Assembly: GCA_016702505.1 (NCBI GenBank)
Contig: JADJDU010000010.1
Coordinates: forward strand, 124,001-188,000
Source of the DNA: Microthrixaceae bacterium
Lineage (GTDB): Bacteria; Actinomycetota; Acidimicrobiia; Acidimicrobiales; Iamiaceae
Direction: 5' to 3'
Length of the DNA stretch: 64,000 bases
Part shown: positions 16,794 to 24,906 of the stretch, piece after piece
Layout: every line of letters starts with the position of its first letter
Position numbering within the stretch: position 1 is the first letter of the stretch
The notes under the pieces: generated by a model
What the model was told of the DNA's origin: nothing
Database searches by the model: none
What the model saw: the letters and a program-made list of their open reading frames with translations, nothing else
Translations under genes and position numbers: made by a program

Positions 16794-17423
16794 TCAGGAG
16801 CTGCGTGCGTGGGTTCCGTCCACCCATATGGCCACATCGGCCATGGCCAGTAGTTCCCGATCACCGCTCGAGTTTCCGTACGCCCACATGATCTCGGGCA
16901 AGTCGTCTCCGAGCCAATGTCGGAGCCGAACCTCCTTCTCGGGGCCCCTCACGTTCGGGCCTGTCAACCGACCGGTGAGGATGCCGTCATCACCGACCTC
17001 GGGTTCAACCGCGATCACATGTGAGATCCCCATCCGTTGGGCAAAGGGTTGGAGATAGGCCATCAGCGAGGCCGACACGATCACGACCTCGTGCCCCTGG
17101 TCTTGATGCCAGCGCAACTGTTCGACCATCTCGGGGCGAAGCCGCCGTGGCACGGTGTGCTCGAAGGACTGGCCTTGCTGACGAAGCCAGTCGGCATCAC
17201 GTCCGGCCAGGAGGCGATGCAGGAGCGCCTCCTTGGCGGCGTCGCGTGGGTGTAGGTGATCAGGCACACGCCCAGCCTTGGCCCTCACCGCCAGCGGTGC
17301 GACCTGCGCCAGTGCCTGGGCAACCGCGCCGGTGCCACAGGACTCGACCAGGAAGGGCAGGAGCGTGTCTCGGCGAGTCAGAGTCCCGTCGAAGTCGAAG
17401 GCGGCCAGGAGTCGATGGTTCAC
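16794..17423 (-). CDS. HAD-IB family phosphatase (SerB-like)
   Basis: A 209-residue HAD-superfamily subfamily IB hydrolase. Motif I is AFDFDGTLTRRDT with nucleophile D10 and acid D12; motif II is VIVSASLMAYL; the motif III lysine lies in GPEKEVRLRHWLG; motif IV is YGNSSGDRELLAMAD. The cap is the short helical type found in phosphoserine phosphatases and in enzymes that dephosphorylate lipid or sugar phosphates. No membrane segment or acyltransferase domain is attached. It starts at GTG 17423 and converges with the SDR gene. The precise substrate is unknown. Confidence 0.85.
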   Translation of the reverse strand: MNHRLLAAFDFDGTLTRRDTLLPFLVESCGTGAVAQALAQVAPLAVRAKAGRVPDHLHPRDAAKEALLHRLLAGRDADWLRQQGQSFEHTVPRRLRPEMVEQLRWHQDQGHEVVIVSASLMAYLQPFAQRMGISHVIAVEPEVGDDGILTGRLTGPNVRGPEKEVRLRHWLGDDLPEIMWAYGNSSGDRELLAMADVAIWVDGTHARSS

Positions 17424-17471
17424 AACTCCAATGGTGGCATCCGGGCCGGGCCATCGAGGACCCGTACGCGA

Positions 17472-17501
17472 CGAGGCCCCCGGCCGGAGCCGGGGGCCTC
17501 G
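17472..17501 (-). terminator. Perfect 13-base-stem hairpin after the sortase-signal gene
   Basis: CGAGGCCCCCGGC (17472-17484) and GCCGGGGGCCTCG (17489-17501) pair around the loop CGGA. It lies 33 bases downstream of the minus-strand gene ending at 17535 and is a likely transcription terminator. Confidence 0.75.
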
Positions 17502-17534
17502 AAGGCTTACGAGGTGGACCAGATGGTCCGGTCG

Positions 17535-17984
17535 TCAGACGATGGCGCGCTTGCGGGTGGCGAGCACGGCACCACCGAGGGCGAGCATGCCAGCACCGAC
17601 CAGAGCCATGGTGGTGGAGTTGCTGCCGGTGCGGGGCAGCGGGCCGGTGGGCCGGGGGGCGCCGCTGGTGGACAGCACGTTCAGCGGGGAGCTGCGGACC
17701 ACATCGCCACAGGTGGTGGTGATGGTGTGGCTGCCGACCGAGAGGTTGGCGTTGAAGGCACCACGGAAGTCGCCAGCAGAATCAGCGGTGACGGTGGTGA
17801 GGACGGTGCCACCAGTGGTGATGGTCACGGTGCTGCCGGGTGAGCAGCCACGGCCCTGGAAGGTGGCGACGCCACCGACCGAGACGGAGCCAGGGGTGAT
17901 GGCGAAGTCGCCGTACTGGGCTGTGGCCGGAGCGGCCAGCAGAGCGGTGATCATCAGAGCACCGATAAGAACCTTGCGAAGCAT
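17535..17984 (-). CDS. Small secreted surface protein with LPRTG sortase signal
   Basis: A 149-residue exported protein. The signal peptide is MLRKVLIGALMITALLAAPATA with likely cleavage before Q23. A single Ig-like beta domain (about 28-105, GSVSVGGVATFQGRGCSPGS and SVGSHTITTTC) has two cysteines that may pair. The C-terminus is a textbook sortase substrate: LPRTG at 116-120, a hydrophobic helix (about 126-142) and the basic tail RKRAIV. A strong Shine-Dalgarno sequence (AAGGGAGA) precedes ATG 17984. It follows the DUF4012 gene by 90 bases on the same strand, an arrangement repeated at 33-35 kb. No sortase gene is in the window. Confidence 0.8.
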   Translation of the reverse strand: MLRKVLIGALMITALLAAPATAQYGDFAITPGSVSVGGVATFQGRGCSPGSTVTITTGGTVLTTVTADSAGDFRGAFNANLSVGSHTITTTCGDVVRSSPLNVLSTSGAPRPTGPLPRTGSNSTTMALVGAGMLALGGAVLATRKRAIV

Positions 17985-18074
17985 TGCGTTGTCTCCCTTC
18001 GGGCGCCAAGGCCCACCACGTTTGCGTGAATGGCACTCTAGTGGCGGCGGACACTCGGCGCAACTATTTCGGCT

Positions 18075-20930
18075 TCACCCGATCGGGATGGCCCAGCTCA
18101 GCGGTTCGAGGAGGTCCTGATCGAAGCGGATGGCACCACCCTTGGTGCCCGGTCCGGTGAGCGCCCGGCCCGTGGAGGTCACGTTCACGTTCAACTCATC
18201 GGGGTTGGCCACCGGCTGGGGGAAGATGTCGAGCTGATATCCGTCAGACAGGTCGACCTCACCGGCGAGCTGGATCTCTACGGTGACGGACTTGCCCTGG
18301 GGGATCTGGAAGAAGGGGGTGTCGTAGGCGTTGAGCCCGACCTCCCGTTCGGCCACCAGGTCGACGGGCATGCCGTCGATGGTGGCGGCCGTTACCCGGT
18401 GGGGGGTGAACAGGCTCAGCCACGTGACGTTGGTACCGCCGGGGGCCTCAGACCGGTTGCCCCAAACGCTGAGGGGCAAGGCAGACAGCGGCAGCGGCAC
18501 GTCGTTGTGCATCGTGATCCGGAGGGTGCCTCGGATCTGGCCCGAGCTCGGGTCCAGGCGAGCGGTGTAGTCGATCTCTCGCCGGAGGTAGGCGTCGAGC
18601 TTGTTGTTGGCAGCGTTGTGCTGGGCCACCTCGAAACCGTCGTGACCTTCGGGGATGTCCAGAGACGACTCGACGTCGAGTCGCTCGAAAAGTGTCTGCT
18701 CGGGAGCTAGGGGGCTCCAAACCTGGAGGTGACGTCCTCGGGCTGCGGGACCCAGAACCCGGCCCACCTCCGAAGGGGAAGGTAGCGACGCCGAAGTGAG
18801 CTTCTCGAAGGTGGCTCCGGTGGCCTCGGCCAGGAAGTCCTTGCGCTTGTCGTCGTCGATTTGAAAGCCGCCGCCGTCCTCGGGCGCCGTTCCGCCCGCG
18901 GGGTCCTCGGCTTCGAACTTCTTGTACTGCTCTCTCAGCAGTAGGTCCTCGGCGTTGTCAGCAGTGAGGATCTGGTCGTACCCCTCGACCGTCACCGGGC
19001 CGGTCAACTGGAGCATGGCAGCCAGGCCGGCTGGGTCGATGCCGATGACGCCGTCCACCCGTTCGCCGCCGGCCTGGGGATACAGCTCGGCCAGCACCTC
19101 GGCGCTGGAGGGGAAGTTCGGGCTGTAGGTGACGTCTTGGATGTAATCGGCTGGGTCGAAGCGTCCGTAGCGACGGATGTAGTCCGGCGGTCCGGTGATC
19201 TCTCGATCGCCGAACTCACCGTGGTAGATCAGCTCCTTGATGGGCCCCGAGCGAGCTAGGTCGAGCCGGCCGTCCACCGCGGTCATCTCGGCGTAGGAGC
19301 CCACGAAACCGCCGCCGCCGCGCAACTCGGCCGGTGTCAGGAACACCACCAGGTAACGACGGTCACCATTGCCCCCGAACAGGCCTGGCGCCACCTCGAG
19401 GACATCGCCGGCCAGGTCTGATGCCTCGCTCACCTCGGACACCTTGGTGGCCAACTCATCGACCTTGTCTCGCAGCGGCGGAATCAACCACGCCGATCGG
19501 GCCTGATCGAGGCGTTCGGATGCTGCGGTCAGGACCCGGTTGACGTTGCGGGCGCCGGGTGCGAGCTCTTGGAGTTGGTCGACGTCTATGCGGCCGCGGT
19601 AGCGAAGCTTGTCGTAGTCGGTGCTGGCCAGCAGATCGTCGGCCGCTCCGGTGATGGCTCGGCTCTCGCTCAGCGACACGTCCAGTGCGTTGACATGCTG
19701 AGCCAACGACGGCACGTACCGGGCCGCCATGGTGGCAGGCCCCAGTACGCTGTCAGCCCGTTGGAGGTGCTCGCTGGCCGAATCCAGCGAGGCGCGGGCC
19801 GACTCGGTGTCACCGTTCTCCACCTGAGTGAGTGCTCTACGGGCGGCGCTGGTGCCCGAAGTCAGATCCGAGGCTGCCATGAGCCCACCGGCGATGGTGC
19901 CGATCACCCCGATGACAACGAGGGCCAACGCGCCGTATATCGGCACCGCCACATAGCGGCGAGGTCGCGAACGCATGTGTCCGAACCCTGATCCCACCAG
20001 AACGGTGGCGCCTGCCACCGCGAACGCCGATGACAGAGCGGGGTGGAGATCTACTGTGTACCAAAGGGCGGCGTTGGCCAGCAGCGCGCCGATGGCGGCC
20101 CCCGGCACCTTGTTCCGGTGGGGTCGGGTGGCGGCCCATGCCGTGATGATCAAGGCGAGAACCACCATCGCCAGAGCCGGGCCGCGTGCCGGTACCAAGA
20201 AGAGCAGGCCGCCCACCACCCAACTCCAACGGTGACCGTGGGCGGCGACGAATGCCACCACCCCGGCGAAGAGCACCCGCTCGACCATGTCAACGAATGG
20301 ATCGCCGGTCAGCGATGCCGGGGCGAACGCCGCGGCCAAGGCCGAGGTGACGGCGATGGCAGTGGTCGCGACCCGCACCGTCTGACGGCGCCGACGCAGC
20401 TTCTGCCGCTCTACCGGATCGGTGATGTCGTCGGTCGATCGACGATGACGTTGGTTAGGACCGGTGTCGGTGCCGGAGGTAGATGCTGTCGCCGCTGCGC
20501 CGGCCGATGATCGGGAACGGCGCGGCTGGTGGGCATCGGTCGATCTTCTCGTCGACGACTTCTTGCGCTTCTTCTTCGGCGATCGATGATCGGAGGATCC
20601 CTGGGCACGGCCCGACGAACTCCCCGATGAGCGTCCGCTCGATGATCGACGTCTCCTGGAGACCTCGAGGACCGGGACCGGTTCGGGCCAGAGGATGAGC
20701 TCTTCTACCTCACCGTCGGTTCGGTCATCGACGATGACGTCGGCCGGTTCCCCAACGACGGCCGGTTCGGCAGCTTCGGCCGGTTCGGCGACCTCGGTTG
20801 GATCGGTCGGATACATGGGCAGGTCAGCGTCGGTTTCCTCCGCAGAGAGCGCAGGGGTTGACGCTGAGTCGTCCGACTCGACTGGAGTGTGGTCTTCGGA
20901 AGTGAGCTCAGACACGGCTTTGGGCGGCAC
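18075..20930 (-). CDS. DUF4012 membrane protein with long disordered N-terminus
   Basis: A 951-residue protein of unknown function. Residues 1-180 are low-complexity: an acidic, alanine/proline-rich part, then a strongly basic Ser/Arg stretch. Residues 183-355 carry about five hydrophobic helices. Residues 360-510 look helical and partly coiled. The DUF4012 core begins near residue 520 with RRYLVVFLTPAELRGGGGFVGSYAEM and continues through GVIGIDPAGLAAMLQLTGPVTVEGY, LLLREQYKKFE and GRHLQVWS. A beta-rich C-terminal part (about 800-951) would lie outside the cell. The core pattern recurs in the 33-35 kb protein. GTG 20930 is the longest start and a shorter one is possible. The setting between dprE1 and a sortase-signal gene suggests envelope-glycan work, as inference. 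Confidence 0.82.
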   Translation of the reverse strand: MPPKAVSELTSEDHTPVESDDSASTPALSAEETDADLPMYPTDPTEVAEPAEAAEPAVVGEPADVIVDDRTDGEVEELILWPEPVPVLEVSRRRRSSSGRSSGSSSGRAQGSSDHRSPKKKRKKSSTRRSTDAHQPRRSRSSAGAAATASTSGTDTGPNQRHRRSTDDITDPVERQKLRRRRQTVRVATTAIAVTSALAAAFAPASLTGDPFVDMVERVLFAGVVAFVAAHGHRWSWVVGGLLFLVPARGPALAMVVLALIITAWAATRPHRNKVPGAAIGALLANAALWYTVDLHPALSSAFAVAGATVLVGSGFGHMRSRPRRYVAVPIYGALALVVIGVIGTIAGGLMAASDLTSGTSAARRALTQVENGDTESARASLDSASEHLQRADSVLGPATMAARYVPSLAQHVNALDVSLSESRAITGAADDLLASTDYDKLRYRGRIDVDQLQELAPGARNVNRVLTAASERLDQARSAWLIPPLRDKVDELATKVSEVSEASDLAGDVLEVAPGLFGGNGDRRYLVVFLTPAELRGGGGFVGSYAEMTAVDGRLDLARSGPIKELIYHGEFGDREITGPPDYIRRYGRFDPADYIQDVTYSPNFPSSAEVLAELYPQAGGERVDGVIGIDPAGLAAMLQLTGPVTVEGYDQILTADNAEDLLLREQYKKFEAEDPAGGTAPEDGGGFQIDDDKRKDFLAEATGATFEKLTSASLPSPSEVGRVLGPAARGRHLQVWSPLAPEQTLFERLDVESSLDIPEGHDGFEVAQHNAANNKLDAYLRREIDYTARLDPSSGQIRGTLRITMHNDVPLPLSALPLSVWGNRSEAPGGTNVTWLSLFTPHRVTAATIDGMPVDLVAEREVGLNAYDTPFFQIPQGKSVTVEIQLAGEVDLSDGYQLDIFPQPVANPDELNVNVTSTGRALTGPGTKGGAIRFDQDLLEPLSWAIPIG

Positions 20931-21075
20931 GGGGCGTTCGGTTGCGGGGCAGTTCGTGGTCCGGGTGGGACAGCGGGGGGAATCCCGTCGACGCAGTGCC
21001 TCGTCGAGGCGGGCGTGTCCGCGGCCGGGTGATTTGAAAGCCTAGAGGGCCGCGGTGTCGCTGAAAGGGTCGCGG

Positions 21076-22503
21076 TCAGCCGTGGAGACCGAGGCGACGG
21101 GCCATGTCGCTGGTGAACAGGCGGTCCGGATCGGCGTGATCGCGGACCTTTCGCCATTCGTCCAGGCGGGGGTACATCGGCGCCAACAGCTCGGGCGCCA
21201 TGCGGCTGTCCTTGGCCAGGTAGAGGCGGCCGCCCACCTCGACGACCCGTTCGTCGAGTCGGTCCAGAAGGGTGGCCAGCCCGGGAAGTCCGGCGGTGGG
21301 CACGTCGATCGCCAGGGTCCAGCCCGCCATCGGGAACGACAATGGCCCGTCGTTGCCGGGCCCGAACCGCTTTAGAACGTTCAGGAACGAGCTACACCCG
21401 GACTCGGCGAGCCGGGCGATGATCCATCGCAGATCGTCGGTGGCATCGAGGGGAACCGCGCATTGCCATTGGAGGAAGCCCGAGCGGCCGTAGACCCGGT
21501 TCCAGTGGTGGACCATGTCCAATGGGTGGAAGAACTGGCTGATGGTCTGGATGTGGTCGCGTTGCCGCTTGGGGGCCTTGCGGTACCAGGCTTCGTTGAA
21601 CGACCGGATCGTGGCGGGGTTCACCAGCCGAATCGCCGGCCTGGCAGGCCAAGTGGCGACCGTGCCCGACGTGAACCGCAGCGGGTCACGCCCACGGCGA
21701 CCATCGAGCTGTGAGCGTGCGGCGAAACCTCCACGGGTGAGGATGGATCTCCCCATGGCTGAACCTCGCGCCATGATGTCGATCCAGGCCACCGAATAGT
21801 CGTAGGCGTCGTCGCCTGACTCCATCAGATCGAGGGTGGCGTCGAGGTCTGCGGTGCGGTCGGTGTCGACGGCGAGGTACGCGGTTTCGATGCGATGCAG
21901 CTCGATGGTGGCGTCGAGGATGAGGCCGGTCAGCCCCATTCCGCCCGCGGTGGCCCAGAACAGGTCGGAGTGCTCGTTGGCGCTGACCCGGACCTGGCCC
22001 TGTGCTGGGGTGAGGAGCGTCAGTTCTCGAACTGCGTTGCACCACGAACCCACCCGGTGGTGGTTCTTGCCGTGGATGTCTGAGGCAATGGCTCCACCCA
22101 CCGTCACCTGGCGGGTTCCGGGGGTGACCGGGACGAACCAGCCCAACGGGACCAGCCATCGCATCAGATCGTGGAGGCTGGTCCCGGCATCGGCGGTCAC
22201 CAGCCCGTTCTCGAGGTCGAGGTGGTGGATGCCAGACACCGCAGTGGTATCCACGACCAGACCACCCGCATTTTGGGCTGGGTCCCCATAGGAGCGACCC
22301 ATGCCTCGGGCGATGATCCCCCGGCCACCAACAGGCCCAGCGTGGTCGAGGCACGACGCGAGCTCATCGATGGTGGTCGGGTGGCGTAGCACCGCCGGGG
22401 TGGGGCTGGTGGAACCCCACCCGGTGAGAGCGCTTGTGGACGTTTGCCCGGCTTCGGCCTGGTTCATGTCGGATTCGTTGCTGTCGAGCTCGTCATTGAT
22501 CAC
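21076..22503 (-). CDS. dprE1: Decaprenylphosphoryl-beta-D-ribose oxidase (DprE1-type)
   Basis: FAD enzyme that oxidises the 2'-OH of decaprenyl-phospho-ribose, the first half of the epimerisation giving decaprenyl-phospho-arabinose. The 475-residue protein has the FAD-binding GIIARGMGRSYGD (63-74), PGTRQVTVGGAIASDIHGKNHH, ATAGGMGLTGLI, SQFFHPLD and FLNVLKRFGPGN blocks and ends SDMARRLGL, all closely like mycobacterial DprE1. The catalytic-region Lys in YLAKDSR is kept. The residue aligning with Cys387 of M. tuberculosis DprE1, the covalent target of benzothiazinones, is Ala398 in GWTLAIDVP. GTG 22503 overlaps the ubiA stop by four bases (GTGA). Confidence 0.9.
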   Translation of the reverse strand: MINDELDSNESDMNQAEAGQTSTSALTGWGSTSPTPAVLRHPTTIDELASCLDHAGPVGGRGIIARGMGRSYGDPAQNAGGLVVDTTAVSGIHHLDLENGLVTADAGTSLHDLMRWLVPLGWFVPVTPGTRQVTVGGAIASDIHGKNHHRVGSWCNAVRELTLLTPAQGQVRVSANEHSDLFWATAGGMGLTGLILDATIELHRIETAYLAVDTDRTADLDATLDLMESGDDAYDYSVAWIDIMARGSAMGRSILTRGGFAARSQLDGRRGRDPLRFTSGTVATWPARPAIRLVNPATIRSFNEAWYRKAPKRQRDHIQTISQFFHPLDMVHHWNRVYGRSGFLQWQCAVPLDATDDLRWIIARLAESGCSSFLNVLKRFGPGNDGPLSFPMAGWTLAIDVPTAGLPGLATLLDRLDERVVEVGGRLYLAKDSRMAPELLAPMYPRLDEWRKVRDHADPDRLFTSDMARRLGLHG

Positions 22504-23435
22504 GGCCAGTACACCCCGGCCGCGAACACCACGAACCAGAACGCCCCGAACCCTTGCAACGTCCGGTCACCCATCACCACCTCTTCCGGAGCCCCACCAT
22601 GGCCGGTGTCGACCAGCAGTGAGTAGCGGAGGACGGCCAGAGCGAACGGAACGATGGAGAGTTGGAACCAGGGAAGGCCGCTGTCGGCCAACGCCGCCTT
22701 CTCGAATGCCCACAGGCAGTAACCGACCAACACGACGGCCATGGAAGCCGTTTGGAGATGGCTGAGGTAGGCGAGCGAGTACGTGCCCAGGGTGCGGCGG
22801 GTGCTAGCCGCTGCCTCACCGAGCGCTTCCACCTCGGCCCGTCGCTTGGCCACCACCATGAACAGCGAGCCGAACGAGGCCACGATGAAGAACCAGTTGG
22901 AGATCGGCACGCCGGTGGCGGTGGCGCCGGCGATGGCGCGGAGCACGAAGCCAGCGGCAACCGCAACCACATCGGCCACAGCTACGTGCTTCAGCCACAC
23001 GCTGTAGGAAGTGGTCAGAGCCACGTAGCTGGCCACCACCACCGAGAGGTGCCAATCGATCAGCGCTGAACCAGCCACACCCGCCACGATCAGCACCACC
23101 GCCAGCACCCGCGCCGTGGTCACGCCTATCTCTCCGGCGGCGATGGGACGGTTCCGCTTGGTGGGATGGGCCCGGTCTGCATCCACATCGGAGGCATCGT
23201 TCAAGAAGTAGGTGCCCGCCGAGGCCAAGCAGAAGCAGACGAAGGCCCCGATGCTCTGCAGCAAAGCCTGGCCCTGGTCCAGAACCCCCGCCGCGCCCGG
23301 GGCCGCGAAAACCAACGCGTTCTTGACCCACTGCTTGGGTCGGGCGCCGACCAACACCGCGGCGGGGAACGACCGAGGCTTGTGAGGTGCCGGTGGTGAG
23401 TCGGGCGTCGCCGCGCCAACCTGCTGGCTGGTCAT
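22500..23435 (-). CDS. ubiA: Decaprenyl-phosphate phosphoribosyltransferase (UbiA family)
   Basis: Membrane prenyl-phosphate phosphoribosyltransferase that joins PRPP and decaprenyl phosphate, feeding DprE1. The 311-residue protein has KQWVKNALVFAAPG near residue 34, the aspartate-rich NDASDVDADRAHPTKRNRPIA and later YSVWLKHVAVADV, plus about eight hydrophobic helices. These motifs match the Rv3806c type rather than ubiquinone UbiA enzymes. Its last four bases overlap dprE1. The ATG at 23435 follows TAGGCT by exactly six bases, suggesting a leaderless mRNA that starts here and carries dprE1 as well. Confidence 0.88.
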   Translation of the reverse strand: MTSQQVGAATPDSPPAPHKPRSFPAAVLVGARPKQWVKNALVFAAPGAAGVLDQGQALLQSIGAFVCFCLASAGTYFLNDASDVDADRAHPTKRNRPIAAGEIGVTTARVLAVVLIVAGVAGSALIDWHLSVVVASYVALTTSYSVWLKHVAVADVVAVAAGFVLRAIAGATATGVPISNWFFIVASFGSLFMVVAKRRAEVEALGEAAASTRRTLGTYSLAYLSHLQTASMAVVLVGYCLWAFEKAALADSGLPWFQLSIVPFALAVLRYSLLVDTGHGGAPEEVVMGDRTLQGFGAFWFVVFAAGVYWP

Positions 23436-23441
23436 GGGCGG

Positions 23442-23447
23442 AGCCTA
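23442..23447 (-). promoter_or_regulatory. -10 box (TAGGCT) of leaderless ubiA-dprE1
   Basis: On the minus strand TAGGCT is followed by six bases and the ATG at 23435. Confidence 0.5.
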
Positions 23448-23484
23448 AGGGACCTGGTGGAGCGGTCAGCTCTTCTCGTGGAGA

Positions 23485-24774
23485 TCAGAGGACCTCTACG
23501 CCTGGGCCTTCCAGGCAGTTCCTGGTGTCGAGCACCAACGGGTGGTTGCGGACCAGGTCCAAGTCGAAGTCGTCGTGGTCGACCAGCACCACGATGGCAT
23601 CGGCGCGGGCCACCTCGTCGGCGGTGAGCTCGACGATCTCGGCCCCCCGGGCCGCGTGGCTGCGGGCCGGGTCGACATGGGGGTCGGCTACCGCGACGTT
23701 GGCTTCGAGCTGGGTCAGGAGCTCGATGACCCTGGTACTCGGCGACTCACGGTCGTCTCCGGTGTTCTTCTTGTAGGCGAGCCCCAGCACCAGGATCCGG
23801 CGGCCCTTGACTGGCAACTCCCGAGAGTTGAGCGCGCTGACCAGGCGACGGATCACGTAATCAGGCATGTGCTCGTTGATCTCGTTCGCCAGCTCCACGA
23901 AGCGGAAGGTCTGGCCCAACGAGCGCTTGACCCGCCACGACAGGTACGAAGGATCGATCGGAAGGCAGTGTCCGCCCACCCCAGGCCCGGGTCGGAACGC
24001 CATGAAACCGAACGGCTTGCTCTCGGCCGCGTCGATCGCTTCCCAGATGTCGATCCCCAGATCACGGGCGAACATGGCCAGCTCGTTGACCAGAGCGATG
24101 TTGACGTGGCGGAAGGTGTTCTCCAGCAGCTTGGTGAGCTCTGCTTCCTTCGGGGACCGAACCGGGACGGTGCGGGTGACGATCTTGTCGTAGAAGCCCT
24201 GGACGCGGGCCAGGCTGGCGGCGTCTATTCCGGACACGACCTTGGGAGTGGTCTCGAGCGTGTAGGTGGCGTTGCCCGGATCGATCCGCTCGGGGCTGTA
24301 GCCGAGTTGGAAGTCGTCGCCGGCGGTCAGGCCGCTGGCCTCCTCCAGGATCGGGGCCACCAGCTCCTCTGTCGTTCCCGGGTAGGTGGTGGACTCCAAC
24401 ACGACGCACGCACCCGCTTTGAGGTGGCTGCCCAACACCGCGGCCGAGGACTCGATGAAGGTGAGGTCGGGAAGGCCCTCCCGCAGCGGGGTGGGGACCG
24501 AGATCACCGCGATGTCGAATCCGGCCAGATCGGCGGGGTCCGAGCTGGCGCGGTAGTTGCCGCTGGCCACCACTGCACCAAGCCTGGAGCTGGGGATGTC
24601 TTCGATGTAGGACGTCCCGGCGGCCAGGAGATCGATCTTGGCCTTGTCCACGTCGAAACCGATGACGTCATAACCCTGCTCCGCGGCTCGCACGGCAAGG
24701 GGGAGACCTACGTAGCCCTGACCGACGATTATCACCCGCTCGGGGTTGTTGGCGGTGTTCTCAGTGGCCTGCAT
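23485..24774 (-). CDS. Nucleotide-sugar 6-dehydrogenase (UDP-GlcNAc/ManNAc or UDP-glucose type)
   Basis: NAD-dependent oxidation of a UDP-sugar to a UDP-uronic acid, supplying acidic sugars for a surface glycan. The 429-residue protein has the Rossmann motif IIVGQGYVGLPLAVRAAEQGY at residues 14-34, SVPTPLREGLPDLTFIE, ESTTYPGTTEE, GYSPERIDPGN and the catalytic Cys in GVGGHCLPIDPSYL, then the C-terminal domain with VLGLAYKKNTGDDRESPS. The SPERIDPGN and PIDPSYL motifs favour the WecC/WbpA group over plain UDP-glucose dehydrogenases. ATG 24774 has GGAG eight bases upstream. Confidence 0.88.
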   Translation of the reverse strand: MQATENTANNPERVIIVGQGYVGLPLAVRAAEQGYDVIGFDVDKAKIDLLAAGTSYIEDIPSSRLGAVVASGNYRASSDPADLAGFDIAVISVPTPLREGLPDLTFIESSAAVLGSHLKAGACVVLESTTYPGTTEELVAPILEEASGLTAGDDFQLGYSPERIDPGNATYTLETTPKVVSGIDAASLARVQGFYDKIVTRTVPVRSPKEAELTKLLENTFRHVNIALVNELAMFARDLGIDIWEAIDAAESKPFGFMAFRPGPGVGGHCLPIDPSYLSWRVKRSLGQTFRFVELANEINEHMPDYVIRRLVSALNSRELPVKGRRILVLGLAYKKNTGDDRESPSTRVIELLTQLEANVAVADPHVDPARSHAARGAEIVELTADEVARADAIVVLVDHDDFDLDLVRNHPLVLDTRNCLEGPGVEVL

Positions 24775-24821
24775 GCCGGTTCTCCATGGCTGCTTGAGCG
24801 AGGCATTCGCTGCGTCAATAG

Positions 24822-24863
24822 CGACAGGCGATGAGATCGCCTGTCGGGCTAGCGAACGCTAGC
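24822..24863 (-). terminator. Two adjacent perfect hairpins between dprE2 and the dehydrogenase gene
   Basis: CGACAGGCGAT / ATCGCCTGTCG (11-base stem, loop GAG, 24822-24846) is followed after one base by GCTAGCG / CGCTAGC (7-base stem, loop AA, 24848-24863). They lie between two minus-strand genes, 44 bases past the dprE2 stop. They may end dprE2 transcription or structure the leader of the next gene. Confidence 0.55.
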
Positions 24864-24906
24864 GGGTGATGGCTGGTCGGCGGATGGCCGAGGCCTGGCG
24901 ATGGCC

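Noticed and set aside
17524..17536. 13-base match (TGGTCCGGTCGTC) to the dispersed-repeat core
   Set aside because: Too short, partly inside a stop codon region, and none of the flanking repeat sequence is present.
23542..24834. Plus-strand open frame of 430 codons opposite the nucleotide-sugar dehydrogenase
   Set aside because: Antisense shadow; the minus-strand protein has a complete Rossmann motif and catalytic cysteine.
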